Origin: Amia ocellicauda
Lineage: Eukaryota > Chordata > Actinopteri > Amiiformes > Amiidae
NCBI RefSeq assembly: GCF_036373705.1
Contig: NC_089864.1
Coordinates: 3,094,501-3,158,500, forward strand
DNA length: 64,000 nt
Reading direction: 5' to 3'
In this document: in pieces, positions 11,937 to 24,004 of the stretch
How positions within the stretch are numbered: position 1 is the stretch's first letter
Layout: each line of letters begins with the position of its first letter
The notes under the pieces: model-generated
What the model saw: the letters and a program-made list of their open reading frames with translations, nothing else
Told to the model about the DNA's origin: nothing
Database searches by the model: none
Program-made: the position numbers and the translations under genes

Positions 11937-12007
11937 AGTGTGGTCAGTGCACTGTGAAAGAGCTTCATGTTGTATCAGAGACTCTAGTCTGTAGACTCAT
12001 CACACAC
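11937..12007 (-). ncRNA. SNORD52: SNORD52 copy 1 (C/D box, SNHG32 intron 4)
   Basis: Minus-strand order: GTGTG stem, box C TGATGA (12002-11997), guide CAGACTAGAGTC, D' CTGA, C'-like ATGAAG, box D CTGA (11947-11944), CACAC closing stem. The guide is complementary to the 28S rRNA segment GACUCUAGUCUG. The base paired to the fifth nucleotide before D' is a U, which fits the known SNORD52 target (Um3904 in human 28S numbering). Confidence 0.9.
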
Positions 12008-12647
12008 ACCCGGGCAGAAGTAGCACAGACTTGGCAAGTTTTAAAACCAGCATTTCATCTTGGTCAAATTAAATGCATTTGAAGTTGACATTACATTAGT
12101 GAGCCATCTGTACGTAGGAGATTAAGGTCTCCTAACTCGTGTAATTAAAGTTCTCCCAGACATTTAAATCCACCTCTCAGGACAGATTGTTTTACAGCAT
12201 GCATCAATCCAGCATATGGCTCTAGAGCAGGGGTCCTCAGCCCTGAGAATTGGTCAAACCAAGCTCTCCATGACAAGATAAACCCCCCCCATTTGCCAAA
12301 TCTGGGGGTTTCAAATCAGTCTAGACCTTTGGGGACTAAGATTTAAAATAAGACCCCAAACTTAAACATTTTCAAGATGAGCAATTTAATGCAGAATTAA
12401 CTTGATCAATGAAATGACAATCTGAGCAAAACTGATGAAGTGCTCACGTGACCAGGGGTGAGAACCACTGATCCAGAAACAAGTATAAAAACCTCACCTT
12501 TAGCAGCTCCGCTCCTCTCCTGCCATTGTGGTCACCACAGCTACAGCCAATCAGAGCTCAGCAGCGGACCCTGAGAAGAGGGGGTGGGCACACTTTACAA
12601 TCAGCAAGTCACAAAGCCACCGAGCCGAGGCCAGGCTGCAGGGCAGG

Positions 12648-12720
12648 AGTGTGGTCAGTGCACTGTGAAAGAGCTTCATGATGTATCAGAGACTCTAGTC
12701 TGTAGACTCATCACACACAC
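12648..12720 (-). ncRNA. SNORD52: SNORD52 copy 2 (C/D box, SNHG32 intron 3)
   Basis: Nearly identical to copy 1: box C at 12713-12708, the same CAGACTAGAGTC guide before D', box D at 12658-12655 and GTGTG/CACAC terminal pairing. One base differs near C' (ATCATGAAG). Confidence 0.9.
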
Positions 12721-13583
12721 ACTCCACAGCCCTGGAGTCCAACGTGGCTTAGTGTGCTATACATGCCACTACCAGTTCAGTCAAAAGCCACAATATAGGA
12801 AGGATGTTTATTAACCTATAGAACTATCATGACAAACCCTGCATAGAAATCACTCCACATGGGTTAGTGTACTTCATGTAAGCTTACAAAGGCACCTAGA
12901 AGTACTACATTCAAAAGAGCAAGCCTTTAATAAAATTACAGCCATACAAGAATTGCATGTCACCGACTCAACTGACTTAATGTTCCAAATACAACCAATT
13001 GGACACAAACTTTAGGACAAGACACCTAGTCCCATATACAAGAGACTGAAGGTTACATTTTGAAAGCTTAAGTCCTATTAACATTAAGCACAATTTCTTA
13101 AGGCTTAACATACTTTTTAGACTTTTTGCTTTAGATGTGAAGTTAAGCATCCAATCTTTTGTATATAGCACCTGCAGGCGTCCATCTTGTCAAACTTAAG
13201 TGTTTGATGTGCTTAGAGGACTAGATGCGTCTATAGCAGTTTAAAATTGCTAAATTCAGCACTTAATGCGCATTAAAAGCAGAGGTAAAACTGAAAGGAT
13301 CTGCTGGTCTCCTTTAGACTCCGCTATATTTGAATGGAAGAGGATTCAGTTCAGATCACATTTAAATAGACAAAAGGGTAACCACAGTGTAGGTCAGAAA
13401 TCCAGTGCATTCAAATTCAGGTTTGAAATCTAGGTGGTTTCCAGGACTCACCTCAAATCGGCCATCGAGTCCTTGTCCTGGTGCTCAAGACATCAGCCTC
13501 CCAGTGCAACAGGGTCTGCAGACGGGAGAGACGGGTGAGTGATGAAGGTAGTGCAAGACCTGCGCATGCGCTGTGCCACGGAC

Positions 13584-13659
13584 GGGAGCGCTCAGTGCAC
13601 TGTGAAAGAGCTTCATGTTGCATCAGAGACTCTAGTCTATAGACTCATCACACACTCCC
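13584..13659 (-). ncRNA. SNORD52: SNORD52 copy 3 (C/D box, SNHG32 intron 2)
   Basis: Box C at 13650-13645, guide TAGACTAGAGTC before D', box D at 13595-13592. The first guide base is changed from C to T, which still allows a G-U pair. The closing stem has changed compensatorily to GGGAGUGU/GCGCUCCC, the longest stem of the three. This argues that the copy is functional. Confidence 0.88.
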
Positions 13660-14524
13660 AATAGCGCCACTACTCACTACAGCAGCCCTGAAAACGTGAT
13701 CACAGGGCTCAATCCCATACATTAAACTAGCACGCTGTGGTGAAAGCAGTGATCCGTGACCCTCATCTCACCTGAAGCTCTGCGGCCGGAGTCGGCGGCT
13801 GCTGCGGGGATTAACGCCATCCCTGCTGGAGCTGAAACAAGGGAGGGGAGGTCAGGTCAAGATATAAAGTTTAGATTCAAAATGTGCTATACTCTATACT
13901 GACTTAAGCCACATTTTAAGCGAATGTATTAATGTGCAAATGAGTTTCTCAACACTACATTAAACACGTAAAGCAAAAATAACGTCGCTTAAATGAAAAT
14001 GCATGACAAGCTTTCGGCGTGATCAGAGAAAAAGCAGCCATCTTGCGTCTGCCCCTTTAAATATTGTACATAATCTAATATAGCCTATACTTTTAAGCTT
14101 TAAACCCGACTGCGCTCAGAGAGCATGTCTTCAACAGGCTTTCCTCCCCGGCGTGCTCGCTCTACTACAGCTCTACTACAGCACTACTACTAGGCCGCGA
14201 CACGAGGCTGCGACTGCTCCAGCTCTACTACAGACGCCGCACAGGCCACCCTGCAGCTCTGCGGCGCACACTGGCAAACATTAAAGCCGCAAACCCTTCA
14301 ACGCACTAGAACAAATACAATTGCAAATTACAGTAAACTTTTCAAATTCAACTAATGGAACTTTATAAGAGCTAAACGTTACATAATGTTTAAAAGCAGC
14401 AAAGGCATCTTTAGACTCTCTCCCTACTCCTTCACTATAGAAAATAAAAATCACGGCCCACGCAAAACCCTCACCTCTCTCATGAAGAACAAACTGCAAG
14501 AGACTGAGCTGCCCGCCGTCTCTG

Positions 14525-14532
14525 TATTTATA
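14525..14532 (-). promoter_or_regulatory. TATA box of the SNHG32 gene
   Basis: TATAAATA on the minus strand about 30 nt upstream of a 5'TOP-like CTCTTGC start. A TATA box with a polypyrimidine start is typical of snoRNA host and ribosomal-protein genes. Confidence 0.7.
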
Positions 14533-14539
14533 CAAGGAC

Positions 14540-16970
14540 CTTGCGCCTCTCTGGTGGCTACACAACTGCCTGACTGAAATTGAAGCAAATAAAACAACAA
14601 TAAATCTAGGACAATAGCGCCCCCTGGTTTGTTTTTTATTAACAAAAATGTCAGTCTGTTGCATGCCAATCAAAGCCCTCATTTAATGGTGTTGGTGTTT
14701 TGATCTGTCGTTTACTTGGAATGTGTTACAAAATGGCAACAACGTCACAAACGTCAGAGCGACAGCCACAATGACAGACCACTGTGCCTTAAAATCCAGC
14801 ATGTGATATTGAAAAATAAAAACAATTGGTTGAAGTTGATTTAATTTAAATCAATGCCGAGTTTACAAATTTGGCAAACATTTTGGGTATGCTTACTTTT
14901 GTCCAATGAAATCCCCTTGAGACAGTTATACATATTAACTTGTGAAAGAGATGGCACATAAATAAGTGGCCGGTGTGATCAATGCTGTTTTGGCAAATGC
15001 TGGCATTTTGTCACTGAAGTCTTTGCTGGTTGCGAATAAGAAACTGCGAAGAGGAAGACAATGTCAGTCCGGTCACTTGCGTAGCATAATCGTTTAATAT
15101 CACTCACAGCAAAAGCAATCCAAACAACTTGACATCTAACAGTAACAGCAAACCTACACAGAGATACATGAAGAACGAGACGTCTTGTAATCCCTTGGTT
15201 TACACAATTGTGTGTAGATTTCCTCCTGTGAAATCTGTCTTTCTACGTTGAAGTTCATCTACAAGTTGACTACCCTTATTAAACAAGTAAAAGTGCATTA
15301 TAGGCTCTACACAGTTGAACGGTTGGCATACTTCCGTAGTTAATTTCAAAAGGGAAAGTTTGTGCGCCAGCCATTACCGATTGTAACAAACACCGTGTTG
15401 ATTTTAGTGTCACGGCTGGGTTTAGTTTTAAATAACAGGTGTATGTCGATATACACACATATTTCAGTGTCTAACCGTCTCAGCCAACTGCACGGTTTCC
15501 CATTTTGTTTGCTTTAATCATATGTACGTTTTTCACATTTTTTTTCACATCTTATTTTGTGTCCCCCTCCAGTCCCAGTGTAGTGCACGAATGTCTCGAC
15601 TCTTACAGACCTGGAAAGACAAAGGGAGAAAAGTCGATGCACGAACTTTGGATCAAGGCCACAAAAAACGTTATGTGTATTTTTTTTTTTTTTTTTGCCA
15701 CAATCTGCACGGTTAAATGCTGGATTTTTTAAAATAATTGTCTGGCTCACCATGCTGATCCCCTCCCTGTCTCTGACACGATCTAGTGTTCTGACAAACT
15801 GGGCTCGGCTACTGCTTGAATCGGACCCAATGGACCTGTCAGAATGGGCTACCCTGTTTGTCAACACTATTACTGTATTATAATCCTTAAAAACCTAGGT
15901 AGCTCATCCTGTCATCTATGTGTAAATAGAACATCGGTCACTATGAAATAACACGGGCAGTTAAACTAGGACAGAAAAACAGTCCTTTGCACCTGAAATG
16001 TTCGATTAATCGATCCCCTCCCTCTACTTGCCTAGGCAATTATATGCTAATTAGGAAACTTTTTATTACATCTAGAGTTCAATGAAATAAATATATGTCG
16101 CTATTTGACATGCCATGACCTCACTCAGTTGTCGGAGGCGAAGTCCACATTTGATGAATCACAAACAGTTCTTAAACAGTTCTTATGCTCTCCATAATAA
16201 GCATTTTTGAAATCGATACTTTGATAAATAGGTGCCAAAAAATCCTTAAACAGTTCTAAATAATGACACTTTGGTAGGGCTCTGTATACTTTAGTTAGAG
16301 TTTCTATTATGAGGACTGAAGTTTTTATGTATTTTATTTTCTTTCTTTTAAAATATGTATATTTTGCGACAACTAGGTCACACTGGGTAAGGGTGTAAGA
16401 AAATTAGTAATGGGGGAGAAAAAAAACATGATAAGTCTACGATGTAGGTGTATTTTTCACAGACACACACATATTAAGACACTTGTGTAAATTAATAAAG
16501 ATATTTTATAATTCAGCTACAGTACAATCTCTGTTTATTTACTTATTTTGTAAGTAATTTAATTACTGTCAGATTTGTACTGTCATACACACATACAGGT
16601 GAACCAATAACATAAACGTTGAACTCTAAAGCAGATTTTAAAGTCTTGACAAAAATGTAGCTGTTAATTAAAGATATGTTAATTTATTTAATGTAACCTA
16701 CTATAACAGTTTCTTAACTGTAGGTGGGTTTTAAGTACTAAAACACACTAGTTTTTAATACACCAATCATGGTCAAGCTATCACACACAAAAACTCATTT
16801 GAAATTTCTGTGGAAAATAAGACTGAAGACTTACAGCAGTCAACCTTCAGAGCCTATATTGTTAATTTTAATACAAAGTTACGGTAGCAATATGCGGCTA
16901 TGTTGCATCAATGTTGCATGTGCTTTTTTTGTTTTATATTTTTAATACATTTGCAAAGATTTCAAACAAA
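14540..16970. other. Gene-free AT-rich stretch
   Basis: No supported gene. Short ORFs around 15.5-15.9 kb have no family features. A poly-T tract lies near 15680-15697. Confidence 0.45.
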
Positions 16971-16978
16971 CTTCTTTC

Positions 16979-17095
16979 ACGTTGTCATTATGGGGTATTG
17001 TTTATAGAATTGTGAGGAAAATAATGATTTTAATCCATTTTGGAACACAAAATGTGGAAAAAGTGAAGCGCTGTGAATACTTTCCGGATGCACTG
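16979..17095 (+). mobile_element. Terminal remnant of a Tc1-like element
   Basis: The segment runs from GTCATTATGGGGTATTG to GTGAATACTTTCCGGATG and CACTG followed by TA. This is a familiar end of fish Tc1-like transposons. Only about 117 bp of one end is present. Confidence 0.65.
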
Positions 17096-18278
17096 TATGG
17101 CACACTCCTCAATCCATATTTCCCCATTGTCTCTGACAAATTACACTCTATTCAAATAGTAGGTTCACTGTCTACCATTACTTTGAATTTCAGAGAGTTT
17201 TACTGTGGAATTTTACTAGTTGGAATTTAATCATATGCATTTGTTTTTGCATGTTTTATTGAATATCGGTGTTTGTTGGATGTGTTGGGGTTTTGTTGTT
17301 ACCATTTTGTAGTTCCTGTGTGAAGTGTTGGTGTAGCCATGTACCAGCTGGTATGGTTTTGCTTTTGGTGTAAAAACCTCAGAGGAGTACTGGGTAAAAT
17401 TTGGACCAAGAAAAATAATTATAATGGGAACTTGCACATTTTGTAATGAAAAGAAATGCCATCCTGATCAATGCAAAACTGCTTTTTAAACTTAACATTG
17501 AATTCAGTGCTTTGTTACAATGTATTAAACTCTCAGCCAGTGTATTGTTTCAGGACCTTTCAATTGCTGAAAAAAACGGTATTGTTTCAAGCTTAATTGA
17601 AATACAGATACATTGCAAGCTCAGAAATCAGAGTGGTGGGAAAGTCCTATTTGCCACTTTGAAATCCGATACACCAAAATATTTCAACTTTGTCATCCCC
17701 CCACCCAAGGTTTTGCTGAATCACAAGTTCCCTTCAAGTAAATAAAGATAAACAAGGTTCGTTTTCTTGTATGCCCAAAGAGCTGTTTCCACAGATTAAG
17801 CATCAGCCCAAAGTCTCACTGGACACTGTATAAAAAAACACAAAATATAGGTCTGTCTATAGCCAAACGACTAACAGCAGCTTTTACTGCAAACCTGAAA
17901 TTAATTATCTTTATGTTGTGTCATTTGTTTATCAGGCAATCACTCGCTGTCTATCTTGTACACACTTATGATGGGACACACACACTTCCCCGAATACGTG
18001 GTAGTGATGAAGGTGGATGACGTTGTGATGGAGTACTACGACAGCACGCTGAACAAGATGGTCTCTCACTGGCACAGAGGTGCAGCCCCCGACACCCTTG
18101 AGTTCATTGAAGACAAGATCACCCTCATTCTAAACTTTTAGTATGGAATGAAATCACGTATACAACAGCACATGTTGCACTTTAATAACAGTGGAGGTGA
18201 GTGAACACACAAAACACTAGAATAGTTGTTATAGGAAGACTAATTAATACTGTGAATACAACAGTACAGTACTGTGTT

Positions 18279-18495
18279 CAGGGGTGTAATTTTAGTTTCA
18301 GAATTAGGGGACACACTTCTCCTACAACCTATGGAGCTGGGCATACATTTATGGGGGGGAAATCTAACATTTTCTCAACTATAGGCGTAGGTTTAGGGCC
18401 AAAGTTGAGGAAAGTTAAATTGTTAATATATGTCCGGCTCCATTGGTTTAGGGGACACTCCCCCCCCCAATTCTGAAACAAAACCTACACCCCTG
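18279..18495. mobile_element. Short MITE in the class I intron
   Basis: A 217-bp unit with roughly 35-bp terminal inverted repeats. Both ends begin CAGGGGTGTA on opposite strands and continue through TTTCAGAATT. It has no coding capacity and lies between the alpha-1 and alpha-2 exons. Confidence 0.75.
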
Positions 18496-19123
18496 CTCTC
18501 AACATTATGCCTGTGACTGTGTTTTGCTACATTTCTTTGCTGTGCAAAACTGCATCTTTTCACTTCAAAACAGTAAATACACCAGACTAGATACAAGAAA
18601 CAAATAAAAGTACTGATTTCTTAGAGATACTGAATCCATAGCCTGCCTGTTTAGGTTCCCTTCCTTGTGATCCTGGGAATATTGATGTTTATGGTGTGTA
18701 GTGACTTGGTGTGTGTGTGTTTCAGGGCTTCACACCTACCAGAGACTGGCTGGTTGTGAACTGGATGATGATGGAAAAGAGCAGTTCTGGGATGCAACTG
18801 CCTACAATGGGATGGAGGTGCTGCGCCTTGATCAGAAGACTTTAATATGCAATGCAGTTAATCCTAATGGATGGACTAACATGAAGTCAGTGGAGTTCAA
18901 TAAAGTGCTATATAGTGAAATATACAAGCCCACATGTATGAAAGTATTGAAGACATTCCTTCAGCAAGATGAAAATGTTAAGATTTGGAGAGGTACAGTG
19001 CATAAATCCTTTAGAGTCACCATTGCATATAGTACAATACTTTAGAGTTACCACGAAAACCAGTATAATCCTATACATGTATCAAGGTATACCGTACAAT
19101 TTTAAGGAATGCCATGGCATGTA

Positions 19124-19882
19124 CAGTGGCTCTCAAAAGTATTCACCCCTTTGGACTTTTCCACATGTCATTGTGTTATAACATGAAATCAGAATGGATG
19201 TAATCAGGAGTTTTTGCCACTGATCAACACAGAAAATGTCCATATTGTCAAAGTGAAAAATATAATCTGCAAAGCACCCAGGCTATTGTTGCAGTCTGCA
19301 CAGTGTCTCCCAGCTCAGCCGTGGAAGACTAACTCCTTTAGAATTGGCATAGGCCTCTTGGTGGCCTCCCTGACTAGTGCCCTTCTCACCCGGACACTCA
19401 GTTTTTGAGGACGGCCAGATCTAGGCAGATTCACAGTTGTGCCATATTCTCTCCATTTCTTAATAATTTACTGTGCTCTGGGGGATATTCAATTCCTTGG
19501 AAATGTTCTTATATCCTACCCCTGATTGGTGCTTTTGAAGAACCTTATTCCAGATTTCCAATTAATGTTATTTCGACATGATGTAGTTTTTCTGGAGGTG
19601 GACTGCATACAACTAATTACGTTACTTCTAAAGATAATTGGTTTCACCAGCTCAATCAGTTGTGTCAGAGCAAAGAGGTGATTACTTATGCAAGTATTTT
19701 CTGTTTTGTATTTGTAATGAATTTAGAACAATTTGCAGATTATATTTTTCACTTTAACATTATGGACATTTTCTGTGTTGATCAGTGGGGAAAACTCCTG
19801 ATTAAATCCATTCTGATTTCATGTTGTAACACAATAACACATGGAAACGTCCAAAGTGGGTGAATACTTTTGAAAGCCACTG
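19124..19882. mobile_element. TA-flanked TIR DNA transposon, non-coding
   Basis: Ends CAGTGGCTCTCAAAAGTATT and, inverted, AGTGGCTTTCAAAAGTATT are flanked by TA. Long subterminal inverted repeats carry GGAGTTTTTGCCACTGATCA and its complement. There is no intact transposase in the about 750-bp interior. It lies between the alpha-2 and alpha-3 exons of the class I gene. Confidence 0.8.
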
Positions 19883-20448
19883 TATATATATATTAATTTA
19901 ACAGTCATTAGGGAGACACATTAAAATGGGGGGTATCTGTGGGAAAATATTAGGGGGACTTTTTCATGTCTTCCAAATGTTTATGGTTAAGTTTAGGGTT
20001 AGAGAATAGGTCAGGGACATTTTGAACACCCGCATACACTTACTTTAGCTGAAAAACACAGCAGGTTCTGAGCCCCGTCTTTGACCGCAGTCTCTGCTGT
20101 TTCTCCAGACAGAGAAGCCCAGAGTCAGGGTGTTCTCCAGGGGTGGCAGGGGTGGCAGGGGCTCCAGGGGGGCGGAGGTGGTCTGTCTGGCAACTGGCTT
20201 CTACCCCCGGGCTGTTGAGGTGACCCTGCTGAGAGACGGCCAGCCCATCCCAGAGCAGCAGCTGAGCGGGGGAACGGTGCTGCCCAACGGAGACGGGACC
20301 TACCAGCTGAGGAGGAGCCTGACTGTCAGCATACAGGAGCAGAGAGAGCACCAGTACTCCTGCACGGTCTCTCACAGCAGCATGGACAACAAGCTGCACA
20401 TGGACTGGGGTGAGACAGGGGAGAGGGGGAAGACTGTGACTGTAGCTG

Positions 20449-20475
20449 TGTGTGTGTATATGTGTGTGTGTCTGT

Positions 20476-20506
<31 letters not shown>

Positions 20507-20507
20507 A
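20449..20507 (+). repeat. (TG)n microsatellite
   Basis: An imperfect TG run between the alpha-3 and transmembrane exons of the class I gene. Confidence 0.95.
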
Positions 20508-21669
20508 GCAGCCCCTCACTCTCCTGTTTGCCCTCAGAGTTGCAGCCTGAGCTGGACGCTGGGCTCCTCGCTGGCACTGTGATGGGGGCTCTGCTGGCCT
20601 TACTGATCATCATCATCGTCATCTTCATCTGGAGAAGGAAGAGGAAAATGGCAGGTGAGTGGGTGGGAGACACTGAGACACTTCAAACTGGAAAAAAACA
20701 GCCCTGGCCCTGCGGAGCTACACTAGTACAGTGCAGCACTGTAGAACCCAGGTAAACAATTGAAGTCTTCAAGCACAGAGGATAATGTATTTATGTTACA
20801 TTTCAGACCTAGGAGGCTCTAACATGGAAGCTCTCCACCTGAGCGAAATCTCCCTGAACAGCAAGATATTTACAGCTTTTATACAATGCATGACATGTGG
20901 TTCTGTGGTTAGGGTCAGTCACATGCTTTCCAAGAAGTGTTCCCAAGGTCAGGTCTCTGGCCCTTGTAATGTTCTTGGTTCTTTTCCTGGGGGATGGTGT
21001 GGGATGCAGAAACCAGACGGCTTCCTTTGATATACTGGGAGAGGTCCGGTCCCATGGTCATCATTAGCAACTGTTAATCAATAACCATAATGCGACCTCT
21101 CCAGCCTTAAGATAAGCCACATAAACCCATGAAGCAAATGCTGGGAGTGACTTCTGCAGTGTCAGCACTTGTAAAAACAGCCTTGCTAACATTTGCTTGC
21201 TTTACAATTAATACAATTGGCTCTGCTGACATATTTTAGTATTTAAAACATTAATATAAAACAATATACAGTTTATATAAAACATTAATATTGGTTCTTC
21301 AAGCACCGTAGGGGTCTCCCGCAGAGTGTAACTGAGGAACTGGAGCAACACTGACACTGTCTACTTCTGCTACACAGTCACACTGACCCCACTGTGTCCC
21401 TCTCTCCTGCAGGGCCCGGACTGGACTGCGGGACTGGTGCTGCTGTGAAGTACAGTCCTGCCCACAGTGAGTACCAGTGTACTGTACACAGTGTCTGTGA
21501 CTGGCCCCAGGGCCACAGTGACTACCAGTGTCAGTCACCTTTCCAGGAGCCACCACTTCAAAGCTGCCCCTCTGACCTCTGTGTCTCTGTCTTACAGGAG
21601 GAGCAGAGAGGGAGGGAGAGGGACAAAGCAACACATCTTCAGACAGCTCCTCAACACCATCTTAAACAG

Positions 21670-22490
21670 GAACTCAAAAGTATGATTATGAACAATTCCA
21701 AGCTGAACATCAAAGTGGAGGAGTGGGAAGATAGAGAAGCACTATGTCATGTATATATCTGTATATGTGTGTGTATATATATGATATGAGCATGTGTGAT
21801 GTGCATGTATGTGTGTGTATTATTGAATGTAATTTGCAGTTCAGCTAATTGAATGCATTTATAAATATATTTATAAATTGCCAACAGAGAAAACTATTGA
21901 CAATTCACAGTGAGGATTAATGAGAATAATTAATCTATTAATGAACCTGTGGAGACATGGCTGCCTCAATGGGACTTTATATGTTGATGAGCACTTGTTT
22001 GTAATTAGGATTGTGTGAATCAGTAGGTCCAGCATTGTGTGTGTGTACAGTGTGTATATTGTATAGGTGAATACACCATATATATAGTTATGCGTGTACT
22101 ACACTGTCTATTGTACAGGTGTAAGAGAAAATGAAATTGAATGAAATGGACTTGAGTGATGTGAAGAGTAGTGTAACCAACCATATATACATTTAATTTG
22201 ACTAATAACGCTATGTTAATGACATTTGTATTGCATCAGAATATCCATTGTAGTACTGAGCAGCGCATGGGACTTGGGAGTTCAGGGATCAAGATTAAAA
22301 GTAGCAGATACATCCAGAAATCTCTGCAACAGCGGATACAGAATACAGAAGGATACAGAAGCAGAGCCATTACAAAGGCTGTAAAAAGAAACGCCTAGTC
22401 CAAGCTGGACAAGACCTGAAACTTGGGGAGTCCCATTGTAGCCTTGGACCATTACAGGTGGGGTTTAAAAATTAATTTTTAGTTTTCTTA
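21670..22490 (+). other. 3' flank/UTR of the class I-like gene
   Basis: AT-rich sequence following the stop at 21665, with TA/TG-rich repeats near 21755-21815. No further exon is recognised. Confidence 0.4.
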
Positions 22491-22499
22491 ACTATAGAA

Positions 22500-22795
22500 C
22501 AGCAGTTCGCAAACTGTGGTGCAGAAGCAATAAAATGTAATGACGGATGCAAGCGATCAGTCCTTTTGACAACTATACTGACAGCCCAACACAGTCTCGC
22601 AAGTTTTTCCTGTCTGCACTCCACCCCCTACGCTCAACATGTTTTATGCTGTGAGCCTCCCCCGTTCTCACACAATTTTGCTGTGAGCAACCCCCACTCT
22701 CATGCTATTTTCCGGTGGGGGTACTCAGACAAACTCTGTGCAGCAAAGGGGTACTTGGGTCGAAAGGTTTGGGAACCCCTGCTATAGAATACTAA
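22500..22795. repeat. Probable non-autonomous DNA transposon remnant
   Basis: It starts with GCAGTTCGCAAACTGTGGTG and ends with AGGTTTGGGAACCCCTGC. The terminal parts are imperfect inverted repeats of the kind common in vertebrate hAT-type MITEs. A similar terminal fragment (CAGTGGTTTTCAAACTGGTA) occurs near 28726. The family assignment is tentative. Confidence 0.4.
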
Positions 22796-23164
22796 TAAAG
22801 TGTTCATTTTGGTACATTTATACTAGGATCATAAGTCGCCTCTTGCATGTTAAGCAGTGCTAGGTGCTATTCTGGGCTGGGGAACTGTTATTCACTACTG
22901 TGCACTGTGAAGGAGCTGGAATTAAACGACAGAACAGTGATCTGTTCCCCTTTTGTGTGATTTTCCCCATTTGTGCTTTTAGTAGGTTTACATTTTCTTT
23001 AAAAAGAAAATTCCCCACTATTAACTGTACCGATTCTCTGACAGGGGTGGTTGGCAGTGGTGTGAGATCAGACATGGGGTGGAGAGAGGAACATTCTCAC
23101 TTTGGTTCTCCAATGTGGGGGGCTGACCGGGCATAGAACCAACTACTGCATTACATTACATGGG

Positions 23165-23830
23165 GCTAGTGCTGGGTGGTAAATTTATATCACGGTATTT
23201 TTCGAAATTATACTGGTTTCACTGTACATGATGGTATTTTTTTTTCATGCATGACTGGGGTGTTAACCACATTTTCTAATTGAGAGAGGAAATACTGCAG
23301 TAGATTGACTTAGACTGCCCTATTTTACGGTCATGATGAGTGAATATTGTATAAAAATTCCACACCTTTATTAATACAGGTTTGCAAGGCCCCACAAAAT
23401 TATGTTGTTTACAAAGAGCTGGCACTCATGATTCTAATGAAGTGAAGGAATCAGAATGCCTGACAGTTGCAGTCAAAATATAGAACCTTTTTATTGTGTA
23501 AATTTCGCAAACAAACAAAAAAAAAACATTTTGTAAACCAACTGGCAACTACACAATGTAAACAATCCCCTTCCCCTATAAATGCAACGTTTTGACTTCT
23601 TTAACAACTGAACAGCATGCAAAGACAACTTGCATAAATATTTAAACAAATAAATAAGTATTAAGCAGGACCATGTCTTTGGCTAGGTGGATTGTGATAG
23701 TGTTTGTAATCTCGATCCACCGTTTGCTTTTCTTGTCGTAGGCAGTCCCTATAGCAAACGCGTCTTCAAGTGACATCTGACTCAACTTTCTATTTTTTTG
23801 CTTTTCCAGTGTTACCTGCTGATGTGGAGG
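23165..23830 (-). mobile_element. hAT-like element remnant
   Basis: The left end GTGCTGGGTGGTAAATTT resembles hAT termini seen across fish genomes. On the minus strand near 23660-23765 a short translation, KSKRWIEITNTITIHLAKDM, looks like the BED/N-terminal region of a ZBED-type hAT transposase. The rest of the transposase is absent. Confidence 0.55.
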
Positions 23831-24004
23831 ATGCTGATCTTAGTTTCATGCATTCATTATATTCCAAAACATGTTTGTGGCTAAGGTGGTGGAGAACATT
23901 GCTAAAGCCTCCGGCGACAACTTTTGCAGAAAATAGTTGTTTGGTTTTAAAAAATCCGGCGACGACCAAAGAACCTCCAAACAACAGACATGTCTCCTGG
24001 AGAA

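Larger units (their letters stand above)
11160..14503 (-). ncRNA. SNHG32: SNHG32 (C6orf48)-type snoRNA host gene
   Basis: A minus-strand multi-exon gene with a TATA box (TATAAATA, 14532-14525) and a pyrimidine-rich 5'TOP-like start (CTCTTGC) near 14502. Splice-consistent exons are about 14475-14503, 13772-13830, 13452-13515, 12498-12540, 11735-11853 and about 11160-11247, each with a GT donor and AG acceptor. The last exon ends in AATAAA just after 11175. The exons have no long conserved ORF. Introns 2, 3 and 4 each carry one SNORD52-type C/D snoRNA and intron 5 carries another C/D RNA: one snoRNA per intron, as expected for a 5'TOP host. Human SNHG32 in MHC class III hosts SNORD48 and SNORD52, so guide content and neighbourhood agree. 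The boundaries of exons 1 and 4 are the least certain. Confidence 0.85.
17936..21665 (+). pseudogene. MHC class I-like alpha chain with an in-frame stop in alpha-1
   Basis: Splice-consistent exons, all phase 1: alpha-1 17936-18196, alpha-2 18726-18992, alpha-3 20113-20409, connecting/transmembrane 20538-20654, cytoplasmic 21413-21466 and 21598-21665. Alpha-1 has FPEYVVVMKVDDVVMEYYDS, typical of class I. Alpha-2 has GCELDDDG and a second cysteine (KPTCMKVL) for the domain disulphide. Alpha-3 is a C1 Ig domain (VCLATGFYPRAVEV ... YSCTVSHSSM). The TM segment is GLLAGTVMGALLALLIIIIV, and the tail ends in a serine-rich SNTSSDSSSTPS. A single TAG at 18139-18141 interrupts alpha-1 while the frame continues to FNNSGG at the donor. 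I found no leader exon. Residues equivalent to Y7, Y84 and K146-W147 are not conserved, so even an intact allele would be non-classical. The stop could also be a polymorphism or a sequencing error. Confidence 0.85.
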
